A DNA stretch of 17,350 nucleotides, taken from positions 1 to 17,350 of the forward strand of contig DASSWB010000102.1 of NCBI GenBank assembly GCA_035705495.1, written 5' to 3'. The DNA is from DASSWB01 sp035705495. GTDB taxonomy: Bacteria; Bacteroidota; Bacteroidia; Flavobacteriales; Flavobacteriaceae. Both the position numbers and the translations under genes were made by a program. Below, piece by piece: positions 1 through 7,452 of the stretch. The notes below the pieces were generated by a model. It saw nothing but the letters and a program-made list of their open reading frames with translations, ran no database searches and was not told where the DNA came from. How positions within the stretch are numbered: position 1 is the stretch's first letter; the number at the start of each line of letters is the position of its first letter.

Positions 1-699
1 GAATCAAAAAATATTGAACTTTTTTCGGCTCCCGAAGGAAATCGCAATGCAGTAGCCGAACACGCGCTGGGAATGTTGCTTTCGCTTTTCAACAAATTAA
101 ATATCGCCGATCGGCAAGTCCGTGAAGGCTTGTGGTACCGGGAAGAAAACCGAGGCGTGGAACTGGATGGTAAAACAGTTGGCATCATTGGTTATGGAAA
201 TATGGGCAAAGCATTTGCCAAAAAACTCCGCGGATTTGAGGTTGAGGTTTTGTGTTATGATATCAAGGAAAATGTTTCGGATGAAAATGCAAAACAGGTC
301 AGTTTGAAAGAACTTCAGGAAAAATCAGATATAATAAGTCTTCATACTCCGTGGACGTCAGAAACTAATGGAATGATAAACGAACATTTTTTGAACCAGT
401 TCTCCAAATCTTTTTGGTTCATCAACACTGCAAGGGGGAAAAGCGTGGTTACTGCCGATTTGGTAAAGGCTTTGCAAAATAAAAAAATCTTAGGTGTTGG
501 TTTAGACGTTTTGGAATATGAAAAATCTTCTTTCGAAAAACTTTTTTCCGATGATGAAAAGATGCCCGAAGCACTTCAAGAACTTCTGCTTTTTCCGAAT
601 GTGATTTTGAGTCCGCATGTGGCTGGATGGACGATTGAAAGTCATAGAAAACTTGCGGAAACCATTGCAGAAAAAATTCTGCATAAATTCCATCCTTAA
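1..699 (+). CDS. D-isomer-specific 2-hydroxyacid dehydrogenase, C-terminal part (5' end outside window)
   Basis: The reading frame is open from base 1, so the start codon lies upstream of the window; the visible part is 232 residues. Seen: a Rossmann NAD-binding stretch GIIGYGNMG, the NTARG segment with the substrate-binding arginine, a GLDVLE segment carrying the catalytic glutamate, and SPHVAGWT with the catalytic histidine near the end. This Arg/Glu/His order is that of the D-2-hydroxyacid dehydrogenase family, which includes 3-phosphoglycerate dehydrogenase (SerA), and the protein would be a cytoplasmic NAD(H)-dependent 2-hydroxy/2-keto acid oxidoreductase. It ends soon after the catalytic His, so it has no ACT regulatory domain. 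A phosphoglycerate dehydrogenase role in serine synthesis is likely but the substrate cannot be proved from the fragment; other hydroxyacids are possible. Confidence 0.9.
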   Translation, partial: ESKNIELFSAPEGNRNAVAEHALGMLLSLFNKLNIADRQVREGLWYREENRGVELDGKTVGIIGYGNMGKAFAKKLRGFEVEVLCYDIKENVSDENAKQVSLKELQEKSDIISLHTPWTSETNGMINEHFLNQFSKSFWFINTARGKSVVTADLVKALQNKKILGVGLDVLEYEKSSFEKLFSDDEKMPEALQELLLFPNVILSPHVAGWTIESHRKLAETIAEKILHKFHP

Positions 700-707
700 C
701 GCTTTAC

Positions 708-744
708 AAAAAAAAATAGGAAGCCTTTTGGTTTTTATTTTTTT
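708..744 (+). terminator. probable intrinsic terminator after the dehydrogenase gene
   Basis: An A-run followed by TAGGAA, G, CC, a TTTT loop, GG and then TTTTTA with seven more T. Read as RNA, CC/GG, AA/UU, two G-U wobbles and the A-U run pair with a single bulged G, and the 3' side is a U tract. The stem is weak in GC, so strength is uncertain, but it begins only 9 bases after the stop codon at 697-699 and no further plus-strand gene starts for almost 200 bases. Confidence 0.45.
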
Positions 745-935
745 AATACTAAAATTTTGTTAAGTTTTTGAGTCAAAGTCTTCTGGAAGATATCTAAGAG
801 GAGTGGATATATTATATTTACGTTTTTAATGCTTTTTAAATTATTGGACCATATAATGAGCCAATGTATTATGCAAGAATTGCTTTAGAAAAACGATGAT
901 GATGAATGGGAGCAATTTTTAAAATTTGAAAAAAC

Positions 936-3323
936 ATGAGGTCAGTTATTCCTTCTTTTATATCCAACCATAAATTTCAGAAAAATAACCTCAAAAATTA
1001 CACTGTAGATTTAAGAAATGTATTTGAACAATCACCCATTGCATTTTATACTTGTGATCGGGATGGATTTGTTACCTACTTTAACAATGCAGCAGTAAAA
1101 CTTTGGGGTCGTGTGCCAGAACTTGGAAATGATTTATGGTGTGGTTCATGGAAGGTTTATTACCCTTCGGGAAAACCTATGTCATTTGATCAAAATCCGA
1201 TGGCCCTAACACTTAAAGAAGGGTATCCCCATGAAGACATAGAAGTAACCATAGAAAGACCAGATAAATCATTTAGAAATCTATTGGTGTTTGCCCGACC
1301 TATTTTTGACGATCAAGAAAATTTGATTGGAGCGCACAACACATTGGTTGATATCACCCGTCGACAAGAAGATGAAATCAAACAGGCCACCCTTTCCGCA
1401 ATTGTTGAGTCTTCAGATGATGCAATCATTAGTAGAACTTTAGATGGCATTATTACGAGCTGGAATAGAGCGGCTGAGCGGATTTTTAAGTTTTCCGCTG
1501 AGGAAATAATAGGAGAATCCATTAAAAAAATTATACCTGAATCAAGATTACATGATGAAGAAATTATTCTTTCGAAAGTAAAAAAAGGTATTAAAGTCGA
1601 CCATTTTGAAACGGTCAGGATGGATAAGAATGGAAAGCAAATACCCCTCTCATTAACGATTTCACCGGTAAAAGATTCAAGTGGAAAAGTAATTGGCGCT
1701 TCAAAAGTTGCCCGTGACATTTCCGACAGGGTCAAGGGAGATGAAAAACAATCTGTTTTATCAGCAATTGTAGAATCTTCCGACGATGCCATTATCAGCA
1801 AGGATTTAAATGGTATCATAATGAGTTGGAACGGAGGTGCGGAAAGAATATTCGGGTACACTGAAGACGAGGCTGTGGGTAGATCTATTACCATGCTTAT
1901 CCCGGAAGAAAGAATGGAAGAAGAAAATTTAATCATTGGAAATATAAAGCAAGGAAAAAGAATAGATCATTTTGAAACTATACGGCAGCATAAAAATGGA
2001 TCTGAGATTAATATTTCCCTGACGGTTTCTCCAATAAAAAACAGAAAAGGTGAAATCATAGGCGCTTCCAAAATTGCAAGAGATGTTACCGCTCAAGTGC
2101 GTGCTCAAGAAGAAATAAAACTATACAACAGAAATTTAAAGATTTTAAATGCCTTAGGTAAAAATCTTTCCGAAAATCTGGATGTGAAAGTAATTTTACA
2201 AGCAGTAACCGATGCTTCAACAAAAATTACGGGTGCAGCTTTTGGAGCATTTTTCTACACTAGAACGGATGAAAACGGAGAATCTTTACAACTTTTCACG
2301 ATTTCCGGAGCCCCCAAAGAGGCATTTGAAAAATTTGGTATGCCAAGAAATACAGCCGTTTTTGGACCAACCTTCGCAGGTGAAAAACCTGTGAGAATCG
2401 CCAATATCACCAAAGATCATCGATATGGTCACAACAAACCGCATCAGGGAATGCCCGAAGGACATCCGCCGGTAGTAAGCTATATGGCGATACCCGTTAT
2501 TTCCAAAAATGGAAAAACCATTGGAGGTCTGTTTTTTGGTCATCCAGAGGAAGGGGTTTTTACTGCGAGTCATGAGGAAATTGTTTCAAATATTGCAGTT
2601 CAAGCAGCAGTTTCATTGGATAACTCAGCATTATTTGACCAGGTAAAATCCCTTAGCGCCAAGAAAGATGAGTTTATTGCACTGGCAAGTCACGAGCTCA
2701 AAACCCCACTGACTACGATTAAAGGGTATTTACAGGTCTTGAACAAGCAAACAAAAGATACAATGTCTGAATTGTTCATTCAAAAGTCCTTGAACCAAGT
2801 GAACAAATTAAATACGTTGGTAAATGATCTTCTCCATATGTCACGAATGGAATCGGGTAAATTGGAGTTTAACCGTGAGGAATTCGATTTAAGGGAAATG
2901 CTTCAAGATATAACCGAAACTTATGGATATTCGCATAAATCCCATAAAATTATAAGCGACTTTGGTGAATCACCTGCAATTATTGAGGCAGACAAACAAA
3001 GAATCGAGCAGGCAATGAACAACATTATTACCAATGCCATAAAATATTCTCCAAAAGCGGATGAAATTTACGTTAAATTGGAAATTAGAAGGGATATGGC
3101 CACCGTTGTTGTAAAAGATAAGGGCATTGGTCTTTCGGAAAAACAACGCAAAATGTTGTTCACCCGATTTTACCGGGCAGAAAATACCAAAGGAATAAGC
3201 GGTCTTGGTTTGGGATTATATCTAACCAAGCAAATTATTGATAGACACAATGGTTATATAAGTGTGAAAAGTAAGTTGGGCGAAGGATCTGAATTTTCCG
3301 TCAACTTACCATTAAAAAAATAA
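936..3323 (+). CDS. Soluble PAS-PAS-PAS-GAF sensor histidine kinase
   Basis: 795 residues with no signal peptide or membrane segment, so a cytoplasmic sensor. Order seen: PAS 1 about 25-145; PAS 2 about 152-270; PAS 3 about 274-392, which is a tandem copy of PAS 2 (both open with the same 14 residues, LSAIVESSDDAIIS); a GAF domain about 400-565; HisKA with H-box SHELKTP (phospho-acceptor His586); and a complete HATPase with N-box NNIITNAIKYSP (about 696-707), G1 box DKGIG (728-732) and G2 GLGLGL (756-761). It should autophosphorylate and pass phosphate to a receiver. The CheY-like gene 44 bases downstream is the natural partner. The PAS 1 ligand and GAF ligand are unknown. The ATG at 936 is chosen because the PAS domain begins shortly after it and no better upstream start is visible. 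Confidence 0.95.
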   Translation: MRSVIPSFISNHKFQKNNLKNYTVDLRNVFEQSPIAFYTCDRDGFVTYFNNAAVKLWGRVPELGNDLWCGSWKVYYPSGKPMSFDQNPMALTLKEGYPHEDIEVTIERPDKSFRNLLVFARPIFDDQENLIGAHNTLVDITRRQEDEIKQATLSAIVESSDDAIISRTLDGIITSWNRAAERIFKFSAEEIIGESIKKIIPESRLHDEEIILSKVKKGIKVDHFETVRMDKNGKQIPLSLTISPVKDSSGKVIGASKVARDISDRVKGDEKQSVLSAIVESSDDAIISKDLNGIIMSWNGGAERIFGYTEDEAVGRSITMLIPEERMEEENLIIGNIKQGKRIDHFETIRQHKNGSEINISLTVSPIKNRKGEIIGASKIARDVTAQVRAQEEIKLYNRNLKILNALGKNLSENLDVKVILQAVTDASTKITGAAFGAFFYTRTDENGESLQLFTISGAPKEAFEKFGMPRNTAVFGPTFAGEKPVRIANITKDHRYGHNKPHQGMPEGHPPVVSYMAIPVISKNGKTIGGLFFGHPEEGVFTASHEEIVSNIAVQAAVSLDNSALFDQVKSLSAKKDEFIALASHELKTPLTTIKGYLQVLNKQTKDTMSELFIQKSLNQVNKLNTLVNDLLHMSRMESGKLEFNREEFDLREMLQDITETYGYSHKSHKIISDFGESPAIIEADKQRIEQAMNNIITNAIKYSPKADEIYVKLEIRRDMATVVVKDKGIGLSEKQRKMLFTRFYRAENTKGISGLGLGLYLTKQIIDRHNGYISVKSKLGEGSEFSVNLPLKK

Positions 3324-3327
3324 ATAT

Positions 3328-3356
3328 AAATAGGAGAGAAATTATTTTCTCTATTT
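3328..3356 (+). other. small hairpin between kinase and receiver genes
   Basis: AAATAG at 3328-3333 is complementary to CTATTT at 3351-3356, and after one bulged G the inner AGA also pairs with TCT. It lies in the 44-base gap between kinase stop and receiver start and could tune expression of the second gene or protect the transcript. There is no U tract, so it is not a terminator. Function is unproved. Confidence 0.25.
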
Positions 3357-3367
3357 AAGATATTAAA

Positions 3368-3721
3368 ATGAAAGAAATTTTTATTGTTGAAGATGATCAA
3401 GACATAAGGGAACTTTTGGGTTTCTTATTGGCTGGGGAAAATTATCAGATAAAATCCTTTGCTTCTGCCCAAGCTTTTAGGGAAGGGATCGTAGGGCAAA
3501 AACCGAACTTGATTTTAATGGATACGATGCTACCTGATGGAAATGGTCTGGAATTGTGCCGCGAGTTGAGACAAGATGAAAGCACCATTTCATTGCCCGT
3601 TGTTATCATGTCCGCCCATTCAGATTTGAATATTTCGGGTGAAAGTTGTGCCATAGATTTTATAGCAAAACCTTTTGATGTTGATGGGTTATTGGCCACA
3701 ATCAAAAAGCATGTTTCATAA
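3368..3721 (+). CDS. Single-domain (CheY-like) response regulator
   Basis: 117 residues, a receiver domain and nothing else. Seen: acidic pocket Glu8-Asp9-Asp10, phospho-acceptor Asp52 in LILMDTMLPDGNG, Ser82 in the position of the switch Ser/Thr (VIMSAHSD), and Lys101 in AKPFD. All residues for phosphorylation are present. It starts 44 bases after the PAS/GAF kinase, so it is very probably its phosphate acceptor. With no output domain it must act by protein contact or by passing phosphate on; no histidine phosphotransfer gene is seen nearby. Confidence 0.93.
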   Translation: MKEIFIVEDDQDIRELLGFLLAGENYQIKSFASAQAFREGIVGQKPNLILMDTMLPDGNGLELCRELRQDESTISLPVVIMSAHSDLNISGESCAIDFIAKPFDVDGLLATIKKHVS

Positions 3722-3753
3722 GGCTTGAATCAATTTTGCGCCAAAATCCTTAT
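3718..3753 (+). terminator. possible weak terminator hairpin after the receiver gene
   Basis: ATAAGG (3718-3723) and ATTTTG (3733-3738) pair in order with the continuous stretch CAAAATCCTTAT (3742-3753), leaving a 9-base bulge and a CGC loop. It overlaps the stop codon of the receiver gene and lies upstream of the next promoter. No good U tract follows, so it may be only an RNA-end-protecting hairpin or chance. Confidence 0.3.
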
Positions 3754-3785
3754 TTCAAGATCTCAAAAAATTTAGATTATTCGCT

Positions 3786-3793
3786 TACCTTTG
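3786..3793 (+). promoter_or_regulatory. Bacteroidota-type -7 element (TACCTTTG) for the Crp/Fnr-type gene
   Basis: TACCTTTG matches the TAnnTTTG element recognised by the Bacteroidota primary sigma factor. It lies 21 bases before the ATG at 3815, leaving a short leader. It includes the TTG triplet at 3791 that could otherwise be taken as a start codon. A clear TTG -33 element at 17-23 bases upstream is not visible, so the promoter may be weak or activator-dependent. Confidence 0.5.
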
Positions 3794-3814
3794 GTTTTAA
3801 CCAGTGCGGGAGTT

Positions 3815-4396
3815 ATGTACAAATTTTTATTTCAAAAAATCAAGGAAACAATTGCCATTAATGATGACGAGTTTGAATTTGTCAAAACACTTTTTATTCC
3901 TAAAAAACTCAAGCGTAGACGATACCTGCTTTCTGAAGGAGATATATGTAAATACACCATTTTCGTGGAGAAAGGCTTGTTAAGATCTTTCACCACTGAT
4001 GAAAAGGGAACTGAACATACTTTGCAATTTTCCATGGAAGGTTGGTGGGCCGCAGATTTGTATAGTTTTTTTACGGAAGAACCTACGCAGTTTCATATTG
4101 AAGCATTGGAAGAAAGCGAAGTGTTATTGCTTTCCAAACCTTCTTGGGATTTATTGCTAGAAAAAGTTCCTTCGTTTGAACGTTACTTCCGAATATTGAT
4201 TCAGAATAATTTAATTGCAACTCAAAGGCGGCTTATCGGTTCTTTCAGTGAAACTGCCGAAGAAAAATACAATAACCTACTTCTGCAATGCCCCAGTATC
4301 GTTCAGCGGGTTCCGCAACATATGATTGCTTCCTACATCGGTATCAGTCGGGAAACCTTGAGCCGAATCCGAAGCAACTCCCTTTCCAACCTATAA
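3815..4396 (+). CDS. Crp/Fnr-family transcriptional regulator
   Basis: 193 residues from the ATG at 3815. An in-frame TTG at 3791 would add 8 residues but sits inside a -7 promoter element, so it is not used here. The N-terminal two thirds is a cyclic-nucleotide-binding-like beta barrel (segments LLSEGDICKYTIFVEKGLLR, HTLQFSMEGWWA, EALEESEVLLLS). The C-terminal helix-turn-helix is short: QHMIASYIGISRETLSRIR, typical of flavobacterial Crp/Fnr proteins that end soon after this helix. No cysteine cluster for an iron-sulphur centre is seen, so it is not a classical Fnr, and the effector is unknown. A perfect Crp-like palindrome lies 33 bases after its stop codon, in front of the YceI operon, which makes that operon its likely target. 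Confidence 0.92.
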   Translation: MYKFLFQKIKETIAINDDEFEFVKTLFIPKKLKRRRYLLSEGDICKYTIFVEKGLLRSFTTDEKGTEHTLQFSMEGWWAADLYSFFTEEPTQFHIEALEESEVLLLSKPSWDLLLEKVPSFERYFRILIQNNLIATQRRLIGSFSETAEEKYNNLLLQCPSIVQRVPQHMIASYIGISRETLSRIRSNSLSNL

Positions 4397-4429
4397 AACC
4401 TTCAAAACTACCGTTTTACAGTTAAATGT

Positions 4430-4443
4430 GTGACATATGTCAC
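4430..4443. promoter_or_regulatory. Perfect 14-bp palindrome, probable Crp/Fnr-type operator
   Basis: GTGACATATGTCAC is its own reverse complement. With its flanks it reads TGTGA-N6-TCACG, which follows the TGTGA-N6-TCACA layout of Crp-type sites. Its centre is about 65 bases upstream of the transcription start inferred from the TACATTTG element at 4489-4496, a spacing used by class I activators. It lies directly downstream of a Crp/Fnr-family gene. Binding by that protein is an inference. Confidence 0.6.
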
Positions 4444-4465
4444 GTTTTTTTAGTAATTTATATCA

Positions 4466-4496
4466 TTGTGTAGGCTAGCAATCGACCCTACATTTG
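4466..4496 (+). promoter_or_regulatory. Promoter of the YceI-DsbA operon (TTG-N20-TACATTTG)
   Basis: TTG at 4466-4468 and TACATTTG at 4489-4496 are 20 bases apart, matching the Bacteroidota -33/-7 promoter pattern (TTG, TAnnTTTG). Transcription would start near 4502 and give an A-rich leader of about 37 bases before the ATG at 4539. It is the best promoter match seen in the window. Confidence 0.65.
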
Positions 4497-4538
4497 TATC
4501 ATAAATAAAAAGGAATATTAACTAAAAAAAACAATATT

Positions 4539-5066
4539 ATGTCAACTACAAAATGGATCATAGATCCCGCCCACAGTGAAGTAACTTTTAAAGTGAAACA
4601 TTTGATGATTTCTACCGTAACAGGAAACTTCAAAGTTTTTAACGGAGAAGCAGAAACAGAGTCTGAAGATTTTAACCATGTAAAAACCATAAAATTTCAG
4701 GCGGATGTAAATTCAATTAATACAAATAATGAACAACGCGACGAGCATTTAAAGTCGGTCGATTTTTTTGCTGCGGAAAATCATCCGGAAATAAAATTTG
4801 AAGCAACTAATTTTGATGCCAACAAAGGAGAAATCATTGGAGACTTGACAATTCGCGGTAAATCAAAGCCTGTAACATTGGATGTTGAATTTGGTGGAGT
4901 GGTAACTGACGGTTACGGACAAACAAAAGCCGGACTGACAGTAACCGGGAAAATAAGCCGTAAGGAATTTGGACTTACCTGGAATGATGTTACCGAAGCC
5001 GGAAGTATCGTAGTAAGTGACCAAGTGAGAATGTCGGCGGAAGTTCAATTGATCAAACAAGCTTAA
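4539..5066 (+). CDS. YceI-family protein, cytoplasmic form
   Basis: 175 residues, the usual length of the mature YceI fold but with no signal peptide, so it should stay in the cytoplasm. Family signatures seen: KWIIDPAHSEVTFKVKHLMISTVTGNF at the start, INTNNEQRDEHLKSVDFF in the middle, the GDLTIRGKSKPVTLDVEF strand pair, and ISRKEFGLTWN near the end. YceI proteins are lipocalin-like barrels shown in other bacteria to bind polyisoprenoid chains such as quinone side chains, and are linked to stress and electron-transport functions. First gene of a cluster that also holds a DsbA-like protein and a second, exported YceI. Controlled by the promoter and palindrome upstream. Confidence 0.93.
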   Translation: MSTTKWIIDPAHSEVTFKVKHLMISTVTGNFKVFNGEAETESEDFNHVKTIKFQADVNSINTNNEQRDEHLKSVDFFAAENHPEIKFEATNFDANKGEIIGDLTIRGKSKPVTLDVEFGGVVTDGYGQTKAGLTVTGKISRKEFGLTWNDVTEAGSIVVSDQVRMSAEVQLIKQA

Positions 5067-5103
5067 TTTATTGATTTCATAATCCATAAAAACAAAGAAG
5101 AGG

Positions 5104-5574
5104 ATGTTGGTGAAAGAAACAATTGCGGTTGTGGGATTGGGAAATAAAATACCCGATTTTCTGAAGGAGGTTCTTGAAAAAGATTTTTACGTACTTTTTG
5201 TGGCGGAAGCTGAAGAAAATCGGCAAATCCTACAAACGCAATTGAATAATCAGACAGTTTCCGCAGAATATGAGCTTATGGATTGTGCCAAAAACGGATG
5301 TTGGGAAGCAGATACCATTTTTCTTTTCAACTTGGAAAAATTGAATGAAGCCTTAATTGCCGAAATGCGAAAAGTGTCGGTCCAAAAACTTATGATTTTC
5401 GTGGTGAATGATTTTGCCAGTTTGGAAAAAAGTCCATTAGCTTTGTTTCCGTTATCAAAACAGGTATTACTGAATGCCGAAACCTTGGAAATCAAGCTAA
5501 AATTGGAAGACATGGAGCTGCTGCCGCACCTGAAGAAAATTTTTAGGGAAACACTTCAAATAACAAATTTTTAA
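5104..5574 (+). CDS. Small Rossmann-like protein of unknown function
   Basis: 156 residues, soluble, not assigned to a named family. The N-terminus IAVVGLGNKIPDFLKEVL looks like the first beta-alpha unit of a nucleotide-binding Rossmann fold with GxG (Gly11, Gly13), followed by a second strand YVLFVAEA and a segment ADTIFLFN like the third strand of dehydrogenase folds. The whole is only about half the length of a complete NAD(P) enzyme. Two cysteines, Cys61 and Cys66, are close together and could form a disulphide, which is of interest beside a DsbA-like gene. It lies 37 bases after the YceI gene and 18 bases before the DsbA-like gene, so it is in the same operon. A role as a truncated NADP-binding partner or redox sensor is only inference. 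Confidence 0.8.
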   Translation: MLVKETIAVVGLGNKIPDFLKEVLEKDFYVLFVAEAEENRQILQTQLNNQTVSAEYELMDCAKNGCWEADTIFLFNLEKLNEALIAEMRKVSVQKLMIFVVNDFASLEKSPLALFPLSKQVLLNAETLEIKLKLEDMELLPHLKKIFRETLQITNF

Positions 5575-5592
5575 TTCCTAAAAAACAGAAGA

Positions 5593-6237
5593 ATGAGAAT
5601 AGATATATGGTCAGACGTTAGATGTCCTTTTTGCTATATTGGAAAGAAGAAATTCGAAAAAGCTTTAGAGAATTTTGCTCATAAAAGTGAAGTTGAGGTT
5701 GTATGGAAGAGTTTTCAGTTAGATCCCCAATTGAAAACCCAAACCGGAACAACGACTATTGAATATTTTATGCAGACAAAGAATATTAGTGAAAATCAAA
5801 CCAGACAAATGTTTTCTCACGCCCAAAATATGGCAACTGATGAAGGTTTGAATTTGGATCTTGAGAATTCAATTGTAGCAAATTCATTCAATGCACACCG
5901 TTTGATTCAGTTTTCAAAAACAAAAAACCTGGCTTCGGAAATTGAAGAGGCGCTTTTTCAAGCACATTTTTCAGAAATGAAAAATATCGATGATTTAGAG
6001 ACGCTTTTAGAACTTGGTGTTTCCGCAGGTTTAGAGAAAGAGGAACTCAAAAAAATCTTGTTTTCAGACGAATTTTCTTACGAAGTGAAACAGGACGAGA
6101 TGGAAGCGCAAAATATTGGAGTAAGCGGCGTGCCCTTCTTCGTATTTGACGGGAAATATGCCGTTTCGGGAGCACAGCCGACTTCAACGTTTCTTGAAAT
6201 CCTCGAAAAAACCTGGAATGAAGAGAACAAAAATTAA
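5593..6237 (+). CDS. DsbA-family thiol oxidoreductase (FrnE-like)
   Basis: 214 residues. The N-terminus IDIWSDVRCPFCYIGKKKF carries the CPFC redox motif (Cys11 and Cys14) right after the first strand, and the late segment GVSGVPFFVFDGKYAVSGAQP carries the cis-proline loop (Val-Pro) and the GAQP end typical of the FrnE/DsbA-like 2-hydroxychromene isomerase superfamily. The central helical insertion has the usual length. No signal peptide, so unlike classical DsbA it should act in the cytoplasm on thiols or small substrates. FrnE members are linked to oxidative-stress resistance in other bacteria. It sits between the Rossmann-like protein and the exported YceI, with 50 bases to the latter. Confidence 0.92.
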   Translation: MRIDIWSDVRCPFCYIGKKKFEKALENFAHKSEVEVVWKSFQLDPQLKTQTGTTTIEYFMQTKNISENQTRQMFSHAQNMATDEGLNLDLENSIVANSFNAHRLIQFSKTKNLASEIEEALFQAHFSEMKNIDDLETLLELGVSAGLEKEELKKILFSDEFSYEVKQDEMEAQNIGVSGVPFFVFDGKYAVSGAQPTSTFLEILEKTWNEENKN

Positions 6238-6287
6238 ATTACATTTACTTTCAATTAATAATTATCAACTCAATTAAATTTTAAATT

Positions 6288-6851
6288 ATGAAAAAAGTAC
6301 TTTCGTTTGTACTGCTTAGCTTTGTTGCTACTATTACTTATGCTCAATCTACCTGGAATGTAGATAAAGCACACTCTCAAGTTTCTTTTGGAATTACCCA
6401 CATGGGGATTTCTGAAATTGAAGGATTGTTCCGAGATTTTGATGCCACTATTGTCGCATCCGAAGAGGACTTTAGCGATGCTGTATTTAATGTGAGCATT
6501 GATATCTCTTCTGTAGATACAGGAATTGAAATGCGCGACAATCACCTTCGAACTTCAGATTTTTTCGATGTTGAAAAATATCCAACAATGACTTTTAAAA
6601 GTTCAAAAATTGAAAAAGTTGCGGAGAACAAATACAAAATCACTGGAGACCTTAGCTTTCACGGCGTAACAAAACCTGTTACCTTGGATGTTTGGTACAG
6701 AGGTAGTGTTAAAAATGAAAAAGGTATCGTTTCTGGATTCCAAATTACAGGATCTATCAACAGAAAAGATTTCAACATCGCCAATGAAACTCCAGAAGTG
6801 GCTTTGAGCAACGAAGTGAAAATCAAGGTAGACGCGGAGTTCAAAAAATAA
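6288..6851 (+). CDS. YceI-family protein, exported form
   Basis: 187 residues. It begins with a Sec signal peptide (MKKVLSFVLLSFVATITYAQ, cleavage expected near Ala19-Gln20), so the mature protein of about 168 residues is periplasmic. YceI signatures: STWNVDKAHSQVSFGITHMGI, IDISSVDTGIEMRDNHLRTSDFF, GDLSFHGVTKPVTLDVWY and INRKDFNIANETP. It is clearly a relative of the cytoplasmic YceI at 4539-5066, so the operon supplies one YceI for each side of the inner membrane. No separate promoter match was seen in the 50-base gap before it, which suggests co-transcription with the DsbA-like gene. Confidence 0.94.
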   Translation: MKKVLSFVLLSFVATITYAQSTWNVDKAHSQVSFGITHMGISEIEGLFRDFDATIVASEEDFSDAVFNVSIDISSVDTGIEMRDNHLRTSDFFDVEKYPTMTFKSSKIEKVAENKYKITGDLSFHGVTKPVTLDVWYRGSVKNEKGIVSGFQITGSINRKDFNIANETPEVALSNEVKIKVDAEFKK

Positions 6852-6860
6852 AAATCATTT

Positions 6861-6990
6861 AAGAGACTGTTTGAAAAATTGAAAACGTCGTTCTGAATTT
6901 ATTTTAGAATCCTATTAGTTGGTTTCCGAAACCATTAAGCTGATCCATTTTTTTGACAGCTGGACGTTGGATTTTTTTAGACAGTCTCTT
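6861..6990. mobile_element. 130-bp inverted-repeat element, MITE-like, between YceI and DoxX genes
   Basis: AAGAGACTGT at 6861-6870 and ACAGTCTCTT at 6981-6990 are perfect 10-bp inverted ends, and similarity continues inward (TTGAAAAATT against ATTTTTTTAGA with two mismatches). Inside are further self-complementary parts: TTCTGAA/TTTAGAA near 6891-6909 with one mismatch, GGTTTC-C-GAAACC at 6921-6933, and AGCTG/CAGCT at 6938-6942 and 6957-6961. There is no coding capacity. Terminal repeats, size and nested hairpins fit a miniature inverted-repeat transposable element or REP-like unit. The right end runs into a T tract, so it may also end transcription from the YceI operon. No convincing target-site duplication is visible. 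Confidence 0.5.
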
Positions 6991-7010
6991 TTTTTATACC
7001 CAAAAACGAA

Positions 7011-7433
7011 ATGAAACGATTATTTAATACACAAATTCAAGAAGGAAATTTAAATATTGCGCTCTTAATAATCCGTGTGGCAATTGGAGGTATGATGTTG
7101 GCTCACGGCATCCCGAAGCTATTGATGCTTTTTGGTCCGGAACCGCTTCAATTTCCGGGAATGTTTGGAATGTCACCAGCTTTGACACTTGGTTTGGCTG
7201 TTTTTGCTGAATTCTTATGCTCAATATTTATCATTTTCGGTCTGTGGACCAGATTGGCCAGCATACCATTGATTATTACCATGGTGGTTGCCGTATTTTA
7301 CGTACACGTTGCAGATCCGTTTTCCAGCAAAGAATTGGGACTACAATATTTGATGGGCTATGTAGTACTTCTACTTTTGGGAAGTGGAAAATTTTCGATC
7401 GACCAATTGATTGGAAAAGGAAAGATTAATTAA
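7011..7433 (+). CDS. DoxX-family membrane protein
   Basis: 140 residues with four hydrophobic segments (about 15-35, 57-77, 82-102 and 110-125), the fixed layout of the DoxX family. The first segment holds LLIIRVAIGGMMLAHGIPKL and the second GLAVFAEFLCSIFIIFGLWTRLA, both family hallmarks. DoxX proteins are inner-membrane proteins; in other species members work with thiol or oxidative-stress systems or with thiosulphate:quinone oxidoreductase. The gene follows the exported YceI but is cut off from it by the 130-bp inverted-repeat element, whose right end is only 20 bases before this ATG. Whether it is still co-transcribed with the cluster or uses a promoter brought by the element is not clear. 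Confidence 0.93.
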   Translation: MKRLFNTQIQEGNLNIALLIIRVAIGGMMLAHGIPKLLMLFGPEPLQFPGMFGMSPALTLGLAVFAEFLCSIFIIFGLWTRLASIPLIITMVVAVFYVHVADPFSSKELGLQYLMGYVVLLLLGSGKFSIDQLIGKGKIN

Positions 7434-7452
7434 AATTCGGAGGTAGAACAGT

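Noticed and set aside
829..888. 19-residue frame upstream of the first kinase
   Set aside because: Too short, no ribosome-binding context and no recognisable pattern.
1313..1936. 207-residue open frame on the minus strand inside the kinase gene
   Set aside because: It is the antisense of the two PAS domains; the sense frame has clear domain motifs and the antisense translation has none. Its length follows from codon bias in the duplicated region.
3815..4396. Classical Fnr oxygen sensor
   Set aside because: The protein lacks the N-terminal cysteine cluster needed for an iron-sulphur centre.
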